Below the pieces are notes generated by a model. It was given only the letters and a program-made list of their open reading frames with translations, was not told the DNA's origin and made no database searches. Positions 1 through 5,351 of a stretch of DNA of 5,351 bases are shown here, one piece after another; the stretch's first letter is position 1, and every line of letters begins with the position of its first letter. The position numbers were made by a program, and so were the translations under genes. Origin of the DNA: Clostridiales bacterium (GTDB lineage: Bacteria > Bacillota > Clostridia > Oscillospirales > Oscillospiraceae); NCBI GenBank assembly GCA_003516765.1, contig DPCD01000119.1, positions 386 through 5,736 on the forward strand. Direction: 5' to 3'.

Positions 1-1016
1 TGATCACAAAAAAGGGCAAGGGCTATGAGCTGGCGGAAAAAATGCCGGCGGCATACCACGGCGTCGGAAAGTTCGACCCGGCATTGGGCGCCAGCGCCGT
101 TCACAAGCCGTGCTTTTCCGATGTGTTTGGGCAGACGCTGACGGAGCTCGCGCTGGAAAACCCGCGCGTCTGCGCGATCACCGCTGCCATGCGCGACGGA
201 ACGGGGCTGAAAACCTTTTCGGAAACCTGCCCCGAGCGGTATTTTGATGTCGGCATTGCCGAAGAGCATGCGCTGTCTATGGCATGCGGCATGGCGAAGC
301 AGGGTCTCATTCCGGCAGTCGCGATTTACTCAACATTTTTGCAGCGCTCGTTTGACATGCTGCTGCACGATCTGGCGCTTTTGCAGCTGCACGTGGTGCT
401 GGGCGTCGACCGCGCAGGTCTCGTCGGAGAAGACGGCAGAACACACCATGGCATGTTTGACGTGGGCTATCTTCGTCAGGTGCCGGGGATGAAAATCTAC
501 TGTCCGGCAAGCTTTGCGGAGCTTCGCCGCATGCTCCGGCAGGCGGTGCTCGAGGACAAAGGACCGGTCGCTGTGCGTTATCCGAGAGGCGGCGAGGGAA
601 ACTATCAGACGGACAAGGCGCAGTCGCTCTTAAAAGAAGGTACAGACTGCACCGTCGTCACCTACGGCACGACAATCAACGCTGTTCTCGAAGCGGCGGA
701 AGGCTGCGAAAAAGAGGGAATTTCCGTCGAGGTTTTGAAGCTTGCGACGATTGCACCGCTGGATTTTGCGGCAGTCGAAGCGTCCTGCCGCAAGACCGGG
801 CGGGTGCTGGTGGTGGAAGAGACGTCCAATCACGGCTGCGCTGCCGACGAGCTTTTCGCGCGCCTGCTGCAAAGCGGTGTCACGGGACACTTCTGCAAGC
901 AGAATCTGGGAGACGGCTTCATCCGCCACGGCGCGATGCAGGATTTATATGCGCTGGCGGGGCTGAACGCGCAGGCGCTGCGGGATAAAATCCGGGAGGT
1001 ATGTCATGAAGCATAA
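1..1016 (+). CDS. dxs: 1-deoxy-D-xylulose-5-phosphate synthase, C-terminal part (5' end outside window)
   Basis: This thiamine-diphosphate enzyme condenses pyruvate with glyceraldehyde-3-phosphate to DXP, the first step of the MEP isoprenoid pathway; DXP also feeds thiamine and pyridoxal synthesis. The reading frame is open from base 3 (ITKKGKGYELAE...), so the Met at 42 is internal and the gene starts upstream. About 338 residues of a family that is usually about 620 long are present. Counting from the Met at 42, the pyrimidine-binding transketolase domain spans about residues 20-180 and includes DVGIAEEHA (69-77), whose Glu is the cofactor-activating residue in the family. It also includes YSTFLQR (96-102), DRAGLVGEDG (123-132) and THHG (134-137). 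VRYPRGG follows, then the C-terminal transketolase domain with VLVVEETSNHG and the typical GDGFIRHG ending. By family knowledge the arginines in FLQR and RYPRG contact the sugar phosphate. The stop overlaps the tlyA start by 11 bp, suggesting translational coupling. No defect is visible. Confidence 0.97.
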   Translation, partial: ITKKGKGYELAEKMPAAYHGVGKFDPALGASAVHKPCFSDVFGQTLTELALENPRVCAITAAMRDGTGLKTFSETCPERYFDVGIAEEHALSMACGMAKQGLIPAVAIYSTFLQRSFDMLLHDLALLQLHVVLGVDRAGLVGEDGRTHHGMFDVGYLRQVPGMKIYCPASFAELRRMLRQAVLEDKGPVAVRYPRGGEGNYQTDKAQSLLKEGTDCTVVTYGTTINAVLEAAEGCEKEGISVEVLKLATIAPLDFAAVEASCRKTGRVLVVEETSNHGCAADELFARLLQSGVTGHFCKQNLGDGFIRHGAMQDLYALAGLNAQALRDKIREVCHEA

Positions 1017-1809
1017 GGAGCGGCTGGATGTGCTGCTGGTGAGCCTGGGGCTTGCCGAGTCGCGGGCAAAGGCGCAGGCGACGATTATGGCGGGCGAGGT
1101 CTATGTGAACGGGCAGAAAGCGGACAAGTCCGGTATGGAAGTTGACATAACATCAAATGTTGAGGTGCGCGGCAGTGCCTGCCCGTATGTCAGCCGCGGC
1201 GGGTTGAAACTGGAAAAAGCGCTCCGGAACTTCGGCGTTGACCCGACGGGCTATGTCTGCAGCGACTCCGGTGCGTCTACGGGCGGATTTACCGACTGTC
1301 TGCTCCAGCAGGGAGCCAGCAAGGTCTTTGCCATCGACGTCGGCTACGGACAGCTGGCGTGGAAAATCCGCAACGATCCGCGCGTCGTGGTTATGGAGCG
1401 GACGAACATCCGCTACGTGACGCCGGAGGATCTGGGGCAGCCGCTCGATCTTTCCGTGATCGACGTGTCGTTTATCTCGCTTTCGCTGGTGCTTCCGGTG
1501 GTCAAAACGCTGTTAAAGCCAACGGGGCAGGTTCTGTGCCTGATCAAGCCGCAATTTGAAGCGGGAAAAGACAAGGTCGGCAAAAAGGGCGTCGTCCGCG
1601 ACGCTGCGGTTCACGAAGAGGTGCTTCAGAACTTCATCTCCCTTGCAAAGTCGCTCGGTTTTACCATTCGCAATCTCACCTTCTCGCCCGTCAAGGGTCC
1701 GGAGGGCAATATTGAGTTTCTCGCGCATCTTTCCCTGCAGCCGGGAGAGGATTCTTATACCGCGCCTGGCGATTTGGTCACGCAGGCACACGCCGCGCTG
1801 AAGGGGTGA
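1006..1809 (+). CDS. tlyA: TlyA-family rRNA 2'-O-ribose methyltransferase (S4 domain plus FtsJ-like fold)
   Basis: The 267-residue product matches the TlyA/hemolysin-A family in length and layout. An S4 RNA-binding domain occupies about residues 4-60 (RLDVLLVSLGLAESR...AGEVYVNGQ), and a Rossmann-type SAM methyltransferase covers about 63-245. The SAM-binding loop is DSGASTGGFT (87-96). The K-D-K-E catalytic set expected for 2'-O-ribose methylation can be placed at K68 (GLKLE), D153 (VIDVSF), K181 (IKPQFE) and E237 (GNIEFL), one residue before the positions described for mycobacterial TlyA. The likely role is 2'-O-methylation of ribosomal RNA; characterised relatives act on 16S and/or 23S rRNA, and loss of mycobacterial TlyA gives capreomycin resistance. 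The historical hemolysin label is probably misleading here. The ATG is preceded by GGGAGG at 994-999 with 6-nt spacing, inside the end of dxs. Which rRNA is modified cannot be told from the sequence. Confidence 0.95.
   Translation: MKHKERLDVLLVSLGLAESRAKAQATIMAGEVYVNGQKADKSGMEVDITSNVEVRGSACPYVSRGGLKLEKALRNFGVDPTGYVCSDSGASTGGFTDCLLQQGASKVFAIDVGYGQLAWKIRNDPRVVVMERTNIRYVTPEDLGQPLDLSVIDVSFISLSLVLPVVKTLLKPTGQVLCLIKPQFEAGKDKVGKKGVVRDAAVHEEVLQNFISLAKSLGFTIRNLTFSPVKGPEGNIEFLAHLSLQPGEDSYTAPGDLVTQAHAALKG
1801..1806 (+). promoter_or_regulatory. Ribosome binding site that decides the nadK start
   Basis: AAGGGG lies 8 nt upstream of the ATG at 1815. The in-frame GTG at 1806 shares its first base with this motif and overlaps the tlyA stop (GTGA), leaving it no usable Shine-Dalgarno spacing. 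The ATG at 1815, which gives the usual MKIVLTPNP-type beginning, is therefore the better start. Confidence 0.8.
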
Positions 1810-1814
1810 TCAAA

Positions 1815-2684
1815 ATGAAAATCGTTCTGACCCCGAATCCCTACCGGGACAAGCAGTTCCGCACAGTTCAGCAGGCAAAAAAAATATTGGAAGGCTGCGG
1901 CGTTCAGACCGCCCTGTGTCTGCCGTTCGATGTGGACCGGGATTATGAGCTGCCGAAAAATCTCGAGTTCCGGGATTTGCACCACGAAATTAACGATGCG
2001 GACCTGCTGATATGTTTCGGAGGCGACGGCACAATTCTGCACGCTTCCAAAATTGCCACGGCGCATAATCTTCCGATTCTCGGCGTTAACATTGGCACGA
2101 TGGGCTTTATCGCCGAGCTGGAGGCAGGCGAGCTGGAGCTTTTGCGCAGGCTTCCGGCGGGAGATTATACCATCGAGCCGCGCAGCATGATCGACGTCAC
2201 CGTCACCGGCGCGAACGGGCAGCGGCTTCTGCATGAGACGGCGCTCAACGACGCGGTCGTGACCAAGGGCGCGATTGCGCGCGTGGTGCAGGTATCGGTC
2301 TACTGCGACAATGTCGAGGCGACGAGCTTCTCCGGCGACGGCGTCATCATTGCCACGCCGACCGGCTCCACCGCCTATTCCATGTCCGCCGGCGGACCAA
2401 TCGTCGAGCCGCTGGCAAAAAACCTGATCATTTCGCCCATCTGCGCGCACGCGATGCTGGCAAAAACCATCGTCGTCTCTCCGGAGCGCGTGATTTCCGT
2501 CAAGATCGGAAAAATCGGCAGGCACAACGCCTACCTCTCCGTCGATGGCGGCAGGGCGTTCCGGCTCAACACCGGAGACGTGATCACCACGAAGGCTTCG
2601 CAGAAGGTAACGAAGCTGGTGCGGCTCAAGCAGACGAGCTTCTTCGAAATTCTCAACAAAAAATTCATCGACAGGCAGAGGTAA
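1815..2684 (+). CDS. nadK: NAD kinase (ATP-NAD kinase)
   Basis: NAD kinase phosphorylates NAD+ to NADP+ in the cytoplasm, supplying NADPH-dependent biosynthesis. The 289-residue product has the family landmarks in order: MKIVLTPNP start, GGDGT at 69-73 (nucleotide binding, with the key Asp at 71), GVNIGTMGF around 90-98, the ND form of the NE/D motif at 145-146, GDGVIIATPTGSTAYS (174-189) followed by AGGP, and LSVDGG (241-246). Length is typical for bacterial NadK. The segment usually close to ICPHSL reads ICAHAM (209-214), a modest variation outside the GGDG and NE/D motifs. It starts 5 bp after the tlyA stop and ends 4 bp before argR, so it is almost certainly co-transcribed with both. An upstream GTG at 1806 would add three residues but lacks a well-placed ribosome binding site. 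Confidence 0.96.
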   Translation: MKIVLTPNPYRDKQFRTVQQAKKILEGCGVQTALCLPFDVDRDYELPKNLEFRDLHHEINDADLLICFGGDGTILHASKIATAHNLPILGVNIGTMGFIAELEAGELELLRRLPAGDYTIEPRSMIDVTVTGANGQRLLHETALNDAVVTKGAIARVVQVSVYCDNVEATSFSGDGVIIATPTGSTAYSMSAGGPIVEPLAKNLIISPICAHAMLAKTIVVSPERVISVKIGKIGRHNAYLSVDGGRAFRLNTGDVITTKASQKVTKLVRLKQTSFFEILNKKFIDRQR

Positions 2685-2688
2685 CGCC

Positions 2689-3159
2689 ATGAAATCAAAA
2701 CGTCACGAAAAAATCCTCGAGCTGATCCGCGACCACGACATCGAGACGCAGGAACAGCTGTTGCAGCAGCTGCAGGAAAGCGGCTTCAATACCACGCAGG
2801 CAACCATTTCCCGGGACATCAAGCAGCTGCGCATCATCAAGGAGCTGGGACCCGGCGGAACGTACCGCTACAGCGCGACGGCAAAGCCTGTCGAGCACGC
2901 ATTTTCCTCGAAGCTCAATATTATCTTCAGCCAGTGCGTAACCAGTGTCGACTATGCACAGAATATCATCGTGCTCAAGACGCTTCCCGGGCTTGCACAG
3001 GCGGCTTGCTCGGCGCTCGATAAGTTGGATCTTTCCGAGGTTCTCGGTACGCTCGGAGGAGATGATACCTGTATGGTCGTTCTGCGCGACGCTGCCTCCG
3101 CGGCAAGCATCTGCGCGGAAATCCGCAGCCAGATTACCATTCACGAAAATCGCGTATAA
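2689..3159 (+). CDS. argR: Arginine repressor ArgR/AhrC
   Basis: ArgR is a hexameric transcription factor that, with L-arginine as corepressor, binds ARG boxes to repress arginine biosynthesis and in some species activates catabolism. The 156-residue product has the standard two-domain form. The N-terminal winged helix-turn-helix (about 1-62) carries the recognition-helix motif TTQATISRDIKQL (35-47). The C-terminal oligomerisation and arginine-binding domain (about 75-150) contains NIIVLKTLPGLAQA (92-105) and LGTLGGDDT (119-127), where the GDD acids contact arginine in characterised homologues. The start is supported by AGAGG at 2677-2681, 7 nt before the ATG and overlapping the nadK 3' end. 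Its place between nadK and recN is the conserved Firmicute arrangement and does not imply a link to NAD metabolism or repair. I saw no convincing ARG box nearby, so autoregulation is not supported within this window. Confidence 0.96.
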   Translation: MKSKRHEKILELIRDHDIETQEQLLQQLQESGFNTTQATISRDIKQLRIIKELGPGGTYRYSATAKPVEHAFSSKLNIIFSQCVTSVDYAQNIIVLKTLPGLAQAACSALDKLDLSEVLGTLGGDDTCMVVLRDAASAASICAEIRSQITIHENRV

Positions 3160-3182
3160 GCTTTGCGAGAGGAGAACCCGGC

Positions 3183-4865
3183 ATGCTGAGCGTTCTGCAT
3201 ATTGAAAACATTGCCGTCATTGAGCAGGCGGAAATTCTCTTCGAGGGCGGCTTCAATGTCCTGACCGGTGAGACCGGTGCGGGCAAATCCATTGTCATTG
3301 ACGCGATCTCCGCAATTCTGGGAGAGCGCACCTACCGCGACGTGATCCGCACCGGCGCGAATCGCGCATTCGTCAGCGCGATTTTTACGAATATTCCGCA
3401 ATACGACTGGTTTTCAGAAAATCAGGTGGAGTTTGACACGCAGGAGCTGCAGGTGCAGCGCGAGATTTATGCAGACGGCAGAAACGTCTGCCGCGTGAAC
3501 GGTCGCCCGGTCAGCGTGGCATCGCTCAAAAAGCTCGGCGGCAGACTCATCAACATCCACGGACAGCACGACTCGCAGCAGCTGTTTGACGAGGAAAATC
3601 ATCTGACCTATCTCGACGCCTTTGCACGCGACGAACAGGAGTTCGAAGCGTATCAGCAGGCGTTTTCCGCCATGCAGTCGGTGCAGCGGGAAATTCAGAA
3701 GCTCAGCATGGACGAATCGGAAAAGCTGCGGCTTGTGGAGACACTACAGTATCAGATTGAGGAAATCCGCGCGGCAAATCTGGTCTCCGGCGAGGAAGAG
3801 CAGCTCAAGGAGCGGCGCAAGGTGCTGCAGAACGCGGAAAAGCTCTCAGACGCGCTGCGTATGGCAGACGAAGCGCTCTACGGCGGAGATTCTTCCGACG
3901 GCGCGGCAGGGCTTTTATCCAATGCCGAGCATGCGCTTTCCCGAGTCAGCGCCATCAGTGCCGACATGCAGACGCTTCATCAGAAGATTTCGGACCTCAT
4001 GTACAGCGTCCAGGATGCGGCGGACGAGCTGCGCGCCATGCGCGACGATCTGAGCTACTCGGAAGGGGAGCTCGAAGAAATCGAAGAACGGCTCGACGCG
4101 ATCCATAAGCTCAAGCGCAAATACGGCGCAAGCGTGGAGGATGTGCTTGCCTATCTTGCAGACTCCGAGCAGCGGCTCGACGAAATTGAATTTGCGTCCG
4201 ACCGGATTGAAACGCTCAAAAAACGGGAGGCGGAACTGCAAAAGGAAACAATCCGGCAGGGAGAAATTCTGCGTGAAAAGCGCCTTTCCGCTGCGCAGGC
4301 GATGGAATCTCGCATCTGCGACGAGCTGCGCCAGCTTGATATGCCGAAGATTCGCTTTGTCTGCGAGTTTACGCCGCAGCAGCCGATGCAGACCGGTCTG
4401 GACAGCGTGCGGTTCCTGATGTCCGCCAACGTCGGCGAGAATCTCAAGCCGCTTTCCAAGGTCGCCTCCGGTGGCGAACTGGCAAGAATTATGCTGGCGA
4501 TGAAGCAGGTGCTGGCGCAGCAGGACGGTGTGCCGACGCTGATTTTCGACGAGGTGGACGCCGGTGTGAGCGGAAGAGCCGCGCAGAAGGTGGCGTACAA
4601 GCTCTGGACGGTCTCCAAAGGACGGCAGGTTCTCTGCGTGACGCATCTGCCGCAGATTGCCGCGATGGCGGACGCCGAGTATACGGTCGAAAAGCGTGTG
4701 GAAAACGAGAGAACGTACACCAGCGTTCTGCATCTGGACGAGAGCGGCAGAAAGCAGGAGCTGGCACGCCTCATTGGCGGCAGCATGATCACCGAGACGA
4801 CGCTTGCCGGTGCGGCAGAGCTTCTTCGTCTTGCGGCAGAAGCAAAATCCGAAACAAACGGTTGA
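3183..4865 (+). CDS. recN: DNA repair protein RecN (SMC-like ATPase)
   Basis: RecN is an SMC-like ATPase acting early in double-strand-break repair, where it gathers DNA ends and assists RecA. The 560-residue length is normal. The N-terminal ATPase half has Walker A GETGAGKS (29-36) and the RecN-typical INIHGQHDSQ (123-132). The middle, roughly 150-375, is rich in Glu, Gln, Leu and Lys and is probably the antiparallel coiled-coil arm. The C-terminal ATPase half has the ABC signature SGGELARI (429-436), Walker B LIFDEVDAG (453-461) with catalytic Glu457, the D-loop region GVSGRAA, and the H-loop histidine in VTHLPQ (His488). AGAGGAG at 3168-3174 sits 8 nt before the ATG. The 23-bp gap after argR suggests co-transcription. 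The TGA stop (4863-4865) is embedded in the -35 box of the tyrS promoter. No LexA-type operator was noticed upstream. Confidence 0.97.
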   Translation: MLSVLHIENIAVIEQAEILFEGGFNVLTGETGAGKSIVIDAISAILGERTYRDVIRTGANRAFVSAIFTNIPQYDWFSENQVEFDTQELQVQREIYADGRNVCRVNGRPVSVASLKKLGGRLINIHGQHDSQQLFDEENHLTYLDAFARDEQEFEAYQQAFSAMQSVQREIQKLSMDESEKLRLVETLQYQIEEIRAANLVSGEEEQLKERRKVLQNAEKLSDALRMADEALYGGDSSDGAAGLLSNAEHALSRVSAISADMQTLHQKISDLMYSVQDAADELRAMRDDLSYSEGELEEIEERLDAIHKLKRKYGASVEDVLAYLADSEQRLDEIEFASDRIETLKKREAELQKETIRQGEILREKRLSAAQAMESRICDELRQLDMPKIRFVCEFTPQQPMQTGLDSVRFLMSANVGENLKPLSKVASGGELARIMLAMKQVLAQQDGVPTLIFDEVDAGVSGRAAQKVAYKLWTVSKGRQVLCVTHLPQIAAMADAEYTVEKRVENERTYTSVLHLDESGRKQELARLIGGSMITETTLAGAAELLRLAAEAKSETNG

Positions 4866-4890
4866 CAAAATCCGATGTTTTTGCTATGAT
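4862..4890 (+). promoter_or_regulatory. Strong sigma-A promoter for the tyrS T-box leader
   Basis: A consensus -35 TTGACA (4862-4867) is separated by exactly 17 nt from a -10 TATGAT (4885-4890). The -10 also carries an extended TG element (TGC at 4882-4884). This is one mismatch from the full housekeeping consensus. Transcription should start around 4895-4898. The -35 contains the recN stop codon (TGA 4863-4865), so the promoter begins within the preceding gene. The T-box leader begins directly downstream, as expected. Confidence 0.9.
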
Positions 4891-4991
4891 GCCAATGTTA
4901 TATTGCTACAGCGAAGAAGGGAAGAAGTAGCCCGCCTTTCGTCCTCAGAGAGTTTCCGGTCGGTGCGAGGAAACGGACGCGGCGCGTGAAA

Positions 4992-4994
4992 TAC
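4992..4994 (+). promoter_or_regulatory. T-box specifier codon UAC (tyrosine)
   Basis: TAC follows GTGAAA in the internal loop of Stem I and would pair with the GUA anticodon of tRNA-Tyr. The identity agrees with the downstream gene, tyrS. Overlapping triplets in the loop (AAT, ATA, ACC) would read other amino acids but do not match the gene. Confidence 0.88.
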
Positions 4995-5109
4995 CTCCCG
5001 GAGCTGCCCCCTGAAAGGAAACGATTAGGGGTGTGTCGGTCGCGCCCGTTATCGCGCAGGATGCCGAAAGGCACCCGGTAAGGTCCTGTCTCGCGAGAGG
5101 CGGACGACC

Positions 5110-5138
5110 AGAGGTGGTACCGCGATTTTTCGCCCTCT
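5110..5138 (+). promoter_or_regulatory. T-box sequence and antiterminator
   Basis: AGAGGTGGTACCGCG (5110-5124) matches the conserved T-box element. AGAGG (5110-5114) pairs with CCTCT (5134-5138) and GCG (5122-5124) pairs with CGC (5131-5133), leaving a 7-nt bulge, TGGTACC (5115-5121), and an ATTTTT loop. The bulge bases TGGT can pair with the ACCA end of an uncharged tRNA whose discriminator is A, as in bacterial tRNA-Tyr. The 3' arm reuses bases of the terminator 5' arm, so the two structures exclude each other. Confidence 0.95.
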
Positions 5139-5174
5139 GCTCAACGAAGGTTGGGTGGAGGGTGTTTTATTTTT
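5131..5174 (+). terminator. Intrinsic terminator of the tyrS T-box leader
   Basis: A 15-bp stem pairs 5131-5145 with 5150-5164, with no mismatch once G-U pairs are allowed, and has a GAAG loop (5146-5149). It is followed directly by the U-tract TTTTATTTTT (5165-5174). It is the default off state of tyrS when tRNA-Tyr is charged. Because no other terminator follows recN, it is also the first one met by transcripts arriving from the upstream operon. Confidence 0.95.
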
Positions 5175-5203
5175 GCTGCCTGCTGCCCAGACAAGGCAAG
5201 CAA
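5173..5203 (+). repeat. Short imperfect inverted repeat between terminator and tyrS
   Basis: TTGCTGCC (5173-5180) can pair with GGCAAGCAA (5195-5203) with one bulged A. A tandem copy of TGCTGCC (5174-5180 and 5181-5187) lets the same right arm pair with either copy. It overlaps the last two bases of the U-tract. There is no U-run after it, so it is not a second terminator. It may be a small 5'-UTR hairpin on read-through mRNA, or chance. The remaining 5204-5232 is AT-rich and appears unstructured, which would suit ribosome access. Confidence 0.35.
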
Positions 5204-5247
5204 CGAATTATGTTAACTAATTTACGAACAATAGAAGGAGAAACACG

Positions 5248-5351
5248 ATGGGTATTTACGAAGAACTGCAAGCGCGCGGTCTGATTGCGCAGGTGACGGA
5301 TGAAGAGCACATCCGCGACATGGTCAACAACGGCAAGGCGACGTTCTACAT
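5248..5351 (+). CDS. tyrS: Tyrosyl-tRNA synthetase, N-terminal fragment (3' end outside window)
   Basis: TyrS attaches tyrosine to tRNA-Tyr in the cytoplasm, using ATP. Only the first 34 codons are present. They begin MGIYEELQARGLIAQVTDEE and continue to NNGKATFY, the characteristic TyrS N-terminus just before the substrate-binding region; the HIGH-like and KMSKS motifs lie beyond the window. AGAAGGAG (5233-5240) is 7 nt before the ATG and makes a strong ribosome binding site. The identity is supported independently by the upstream T-box leader with a UAC tyrosine specifier. The leader should raise expression when uncharged tRNA-Tyr accumulates, so the gene product closes its own feedback loop. 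Whether the gene is intact cannot be judged here. Confidence 0.95.
   Translation, partial: MGIYEELQARGLIAQVTDEEHIRDMVNNGKATFY

Larger units (their letters stand above)
4897..5174 (+). promoter_or_regulatory. Tyrosine-specific T-box riboswitch (tyrS leader)
   Basis: This is a transcription-attenuation leader that senses tRNA-Tyr charging. Stem I is visible: its base pairs CAGC (4909-4912) with GCTG (5003-5006), with purine-rich unpaired stretches that suit a kink-turn. GGG (4919-4921) pairs with CCC (4997-4999) below the specifier loop. The conserved AGTA (4926-4929) faces GTGAA (4986-4990), followed by the UAC specifier (4992-4994). Higher up, CGCC/GGCG and CGTCC/GGACG continue the stem, then comes the AGAGAG bulge (4947-4952). 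The distal helix GTTTCC (4952-4957)/GGAAAC (4969-4974) has a GGTGCGA loop. Further helices include CCCCT (5008-5012)/AGGGG (5027-5031) and TGCC-GAAA-GGCA (5062-5073), and a CCGTTATC motif lies at 5046-5053. The T-box, antiterminator and terminator close the leader. Uncharged tRNA-Tyr should pair with the specifier and the T-box bulge and permit read-through into tyrS. The start base is estimated from the promoter. Confidence 0.96.

Noticed and set aside
1142..1161. TTGACA with a nearby AACAT-CAA-ATGTT inverted repeat inside tlyA
   Set aside because: No -10 box lies 16-18 bp downstream, and the arms are only 5 bp within coding sequence of the S4 domain. Probably chance.
1806..1808. GTG start for nadK overlapping the tlyA stop
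   Set aside because: The only Shine-Dalgarno-like bases (AAGGGG) overlap this codon, whereas they are ideally spaced for the ATG at 1815.
1755..2690. Long minus-strand open frame (311 codons) opposite nadK
   Set aside because: The plus strand holds a full-motif NAD kinase with a good ribosome binding site. The antisense translation is rich in Arg, His and Asp with no recognisable domain, as expected for the shadow of a GC-rich gene.
2600..2700. Possible ARG box operator in front of argR
   Set aside because: The stretch is the nadK 3' end with a 4-bp gap to argR, and I found no AT-rich palindrome resembling an ARG box.
3915..4868. Long minus-strand open frame (317 codons) opposite recN
   Set aside because: It lies across conserved RecN Walker B and signature motifs on the other strand. 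Its translation is low-complexity in character and shows no family motifs.
4804..4989. Small plus-strand open frame over the recN end and T-box Stem I
   Set aside because: It overlaps the recN 3' end in another frame and then the promoter and riboswitch, whose structure explains the sequence fully.
5033..5284. Small open frame across the T-box 3' half, terminator and tyrS start
   Set aside because: It runs through the T-box, terminator hairpin and U-tract and into tyrS in a different frame. No ribosome binding site of note and no recognisable product.
1..5351. CRISPR array, insertion sequence, tRNA or rRNA gene
   Set aside because: No repeated spacer pattern, transposase frame, terminal inverted repeats or tRNA-like fold was seen; the window is filled with housekeeping genes and one leader.

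Overview
The window looks like a chromosomal core-gene region of a moderately high-GC member of the Firmicutes, most likely class Clostridia (an Oscillospirales-like gut anaerobe would fit). This rests on three things: the dxs-tlyA-nadK-argR-recN gene order that is common in Clostridia, a tRNA-sensing T-box leader in front of an aminoacyl-tRNA synthetase, and strong purine-rich Shine-Dalgarno sites. The assignment is inferred from gene content and order; genus cannot be read from the sequence alone.

All genes lie on the + strand. Positions 1-4865 form a tight gene train that is probably one operon: the C-terminal part of dxs (isoprenoid precursor synthesis), tlyA (rRNA 2'-O-methyltransferase), nadK (NAD kinase), argR (arginine repressor) and recN (DNA repair ATPase). 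dxs and tlyA overlap by 11 bp, and the other junctions are 4 to 23 bp, each with its own ribosome binding site. No promoter or terminator is visible inside this train, so its promoter should lie upstream of the window.

A near-perfect sigma-A promoter with an extended -10 begins inside the recN stop codon (4862-4890). It drives a roughly 280-nt T-box riboswitch (about 4897-5174). The leader shows Stem I with AGUA, AGAGAG and GGUGCGA motifs, a UAC (tyrosine) specifier, the T-box sequence with a UGGU bulge, a mutually exclusive antiterminator, and a 15-bp intrinsic terminator with a U-tract. A 73-nt stretch follows, and then tyrS (tyrosyl-tRNA synthetase) begins at 5248 and runs off the window. 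Uncharged tRNA-Tyr should stabilise the antiterminator and switch tyrS on.

Nothing here amounts to a new biological system. The points most worth a second look are the promoter embedded in the recN stop codon, and the lack of any separate terminator for the upstream operon. The tyrS T-box terminator therefore appears to serve both transcription units, which could make read-through from recN into tyrS depend on tRNA-Tyr charging.
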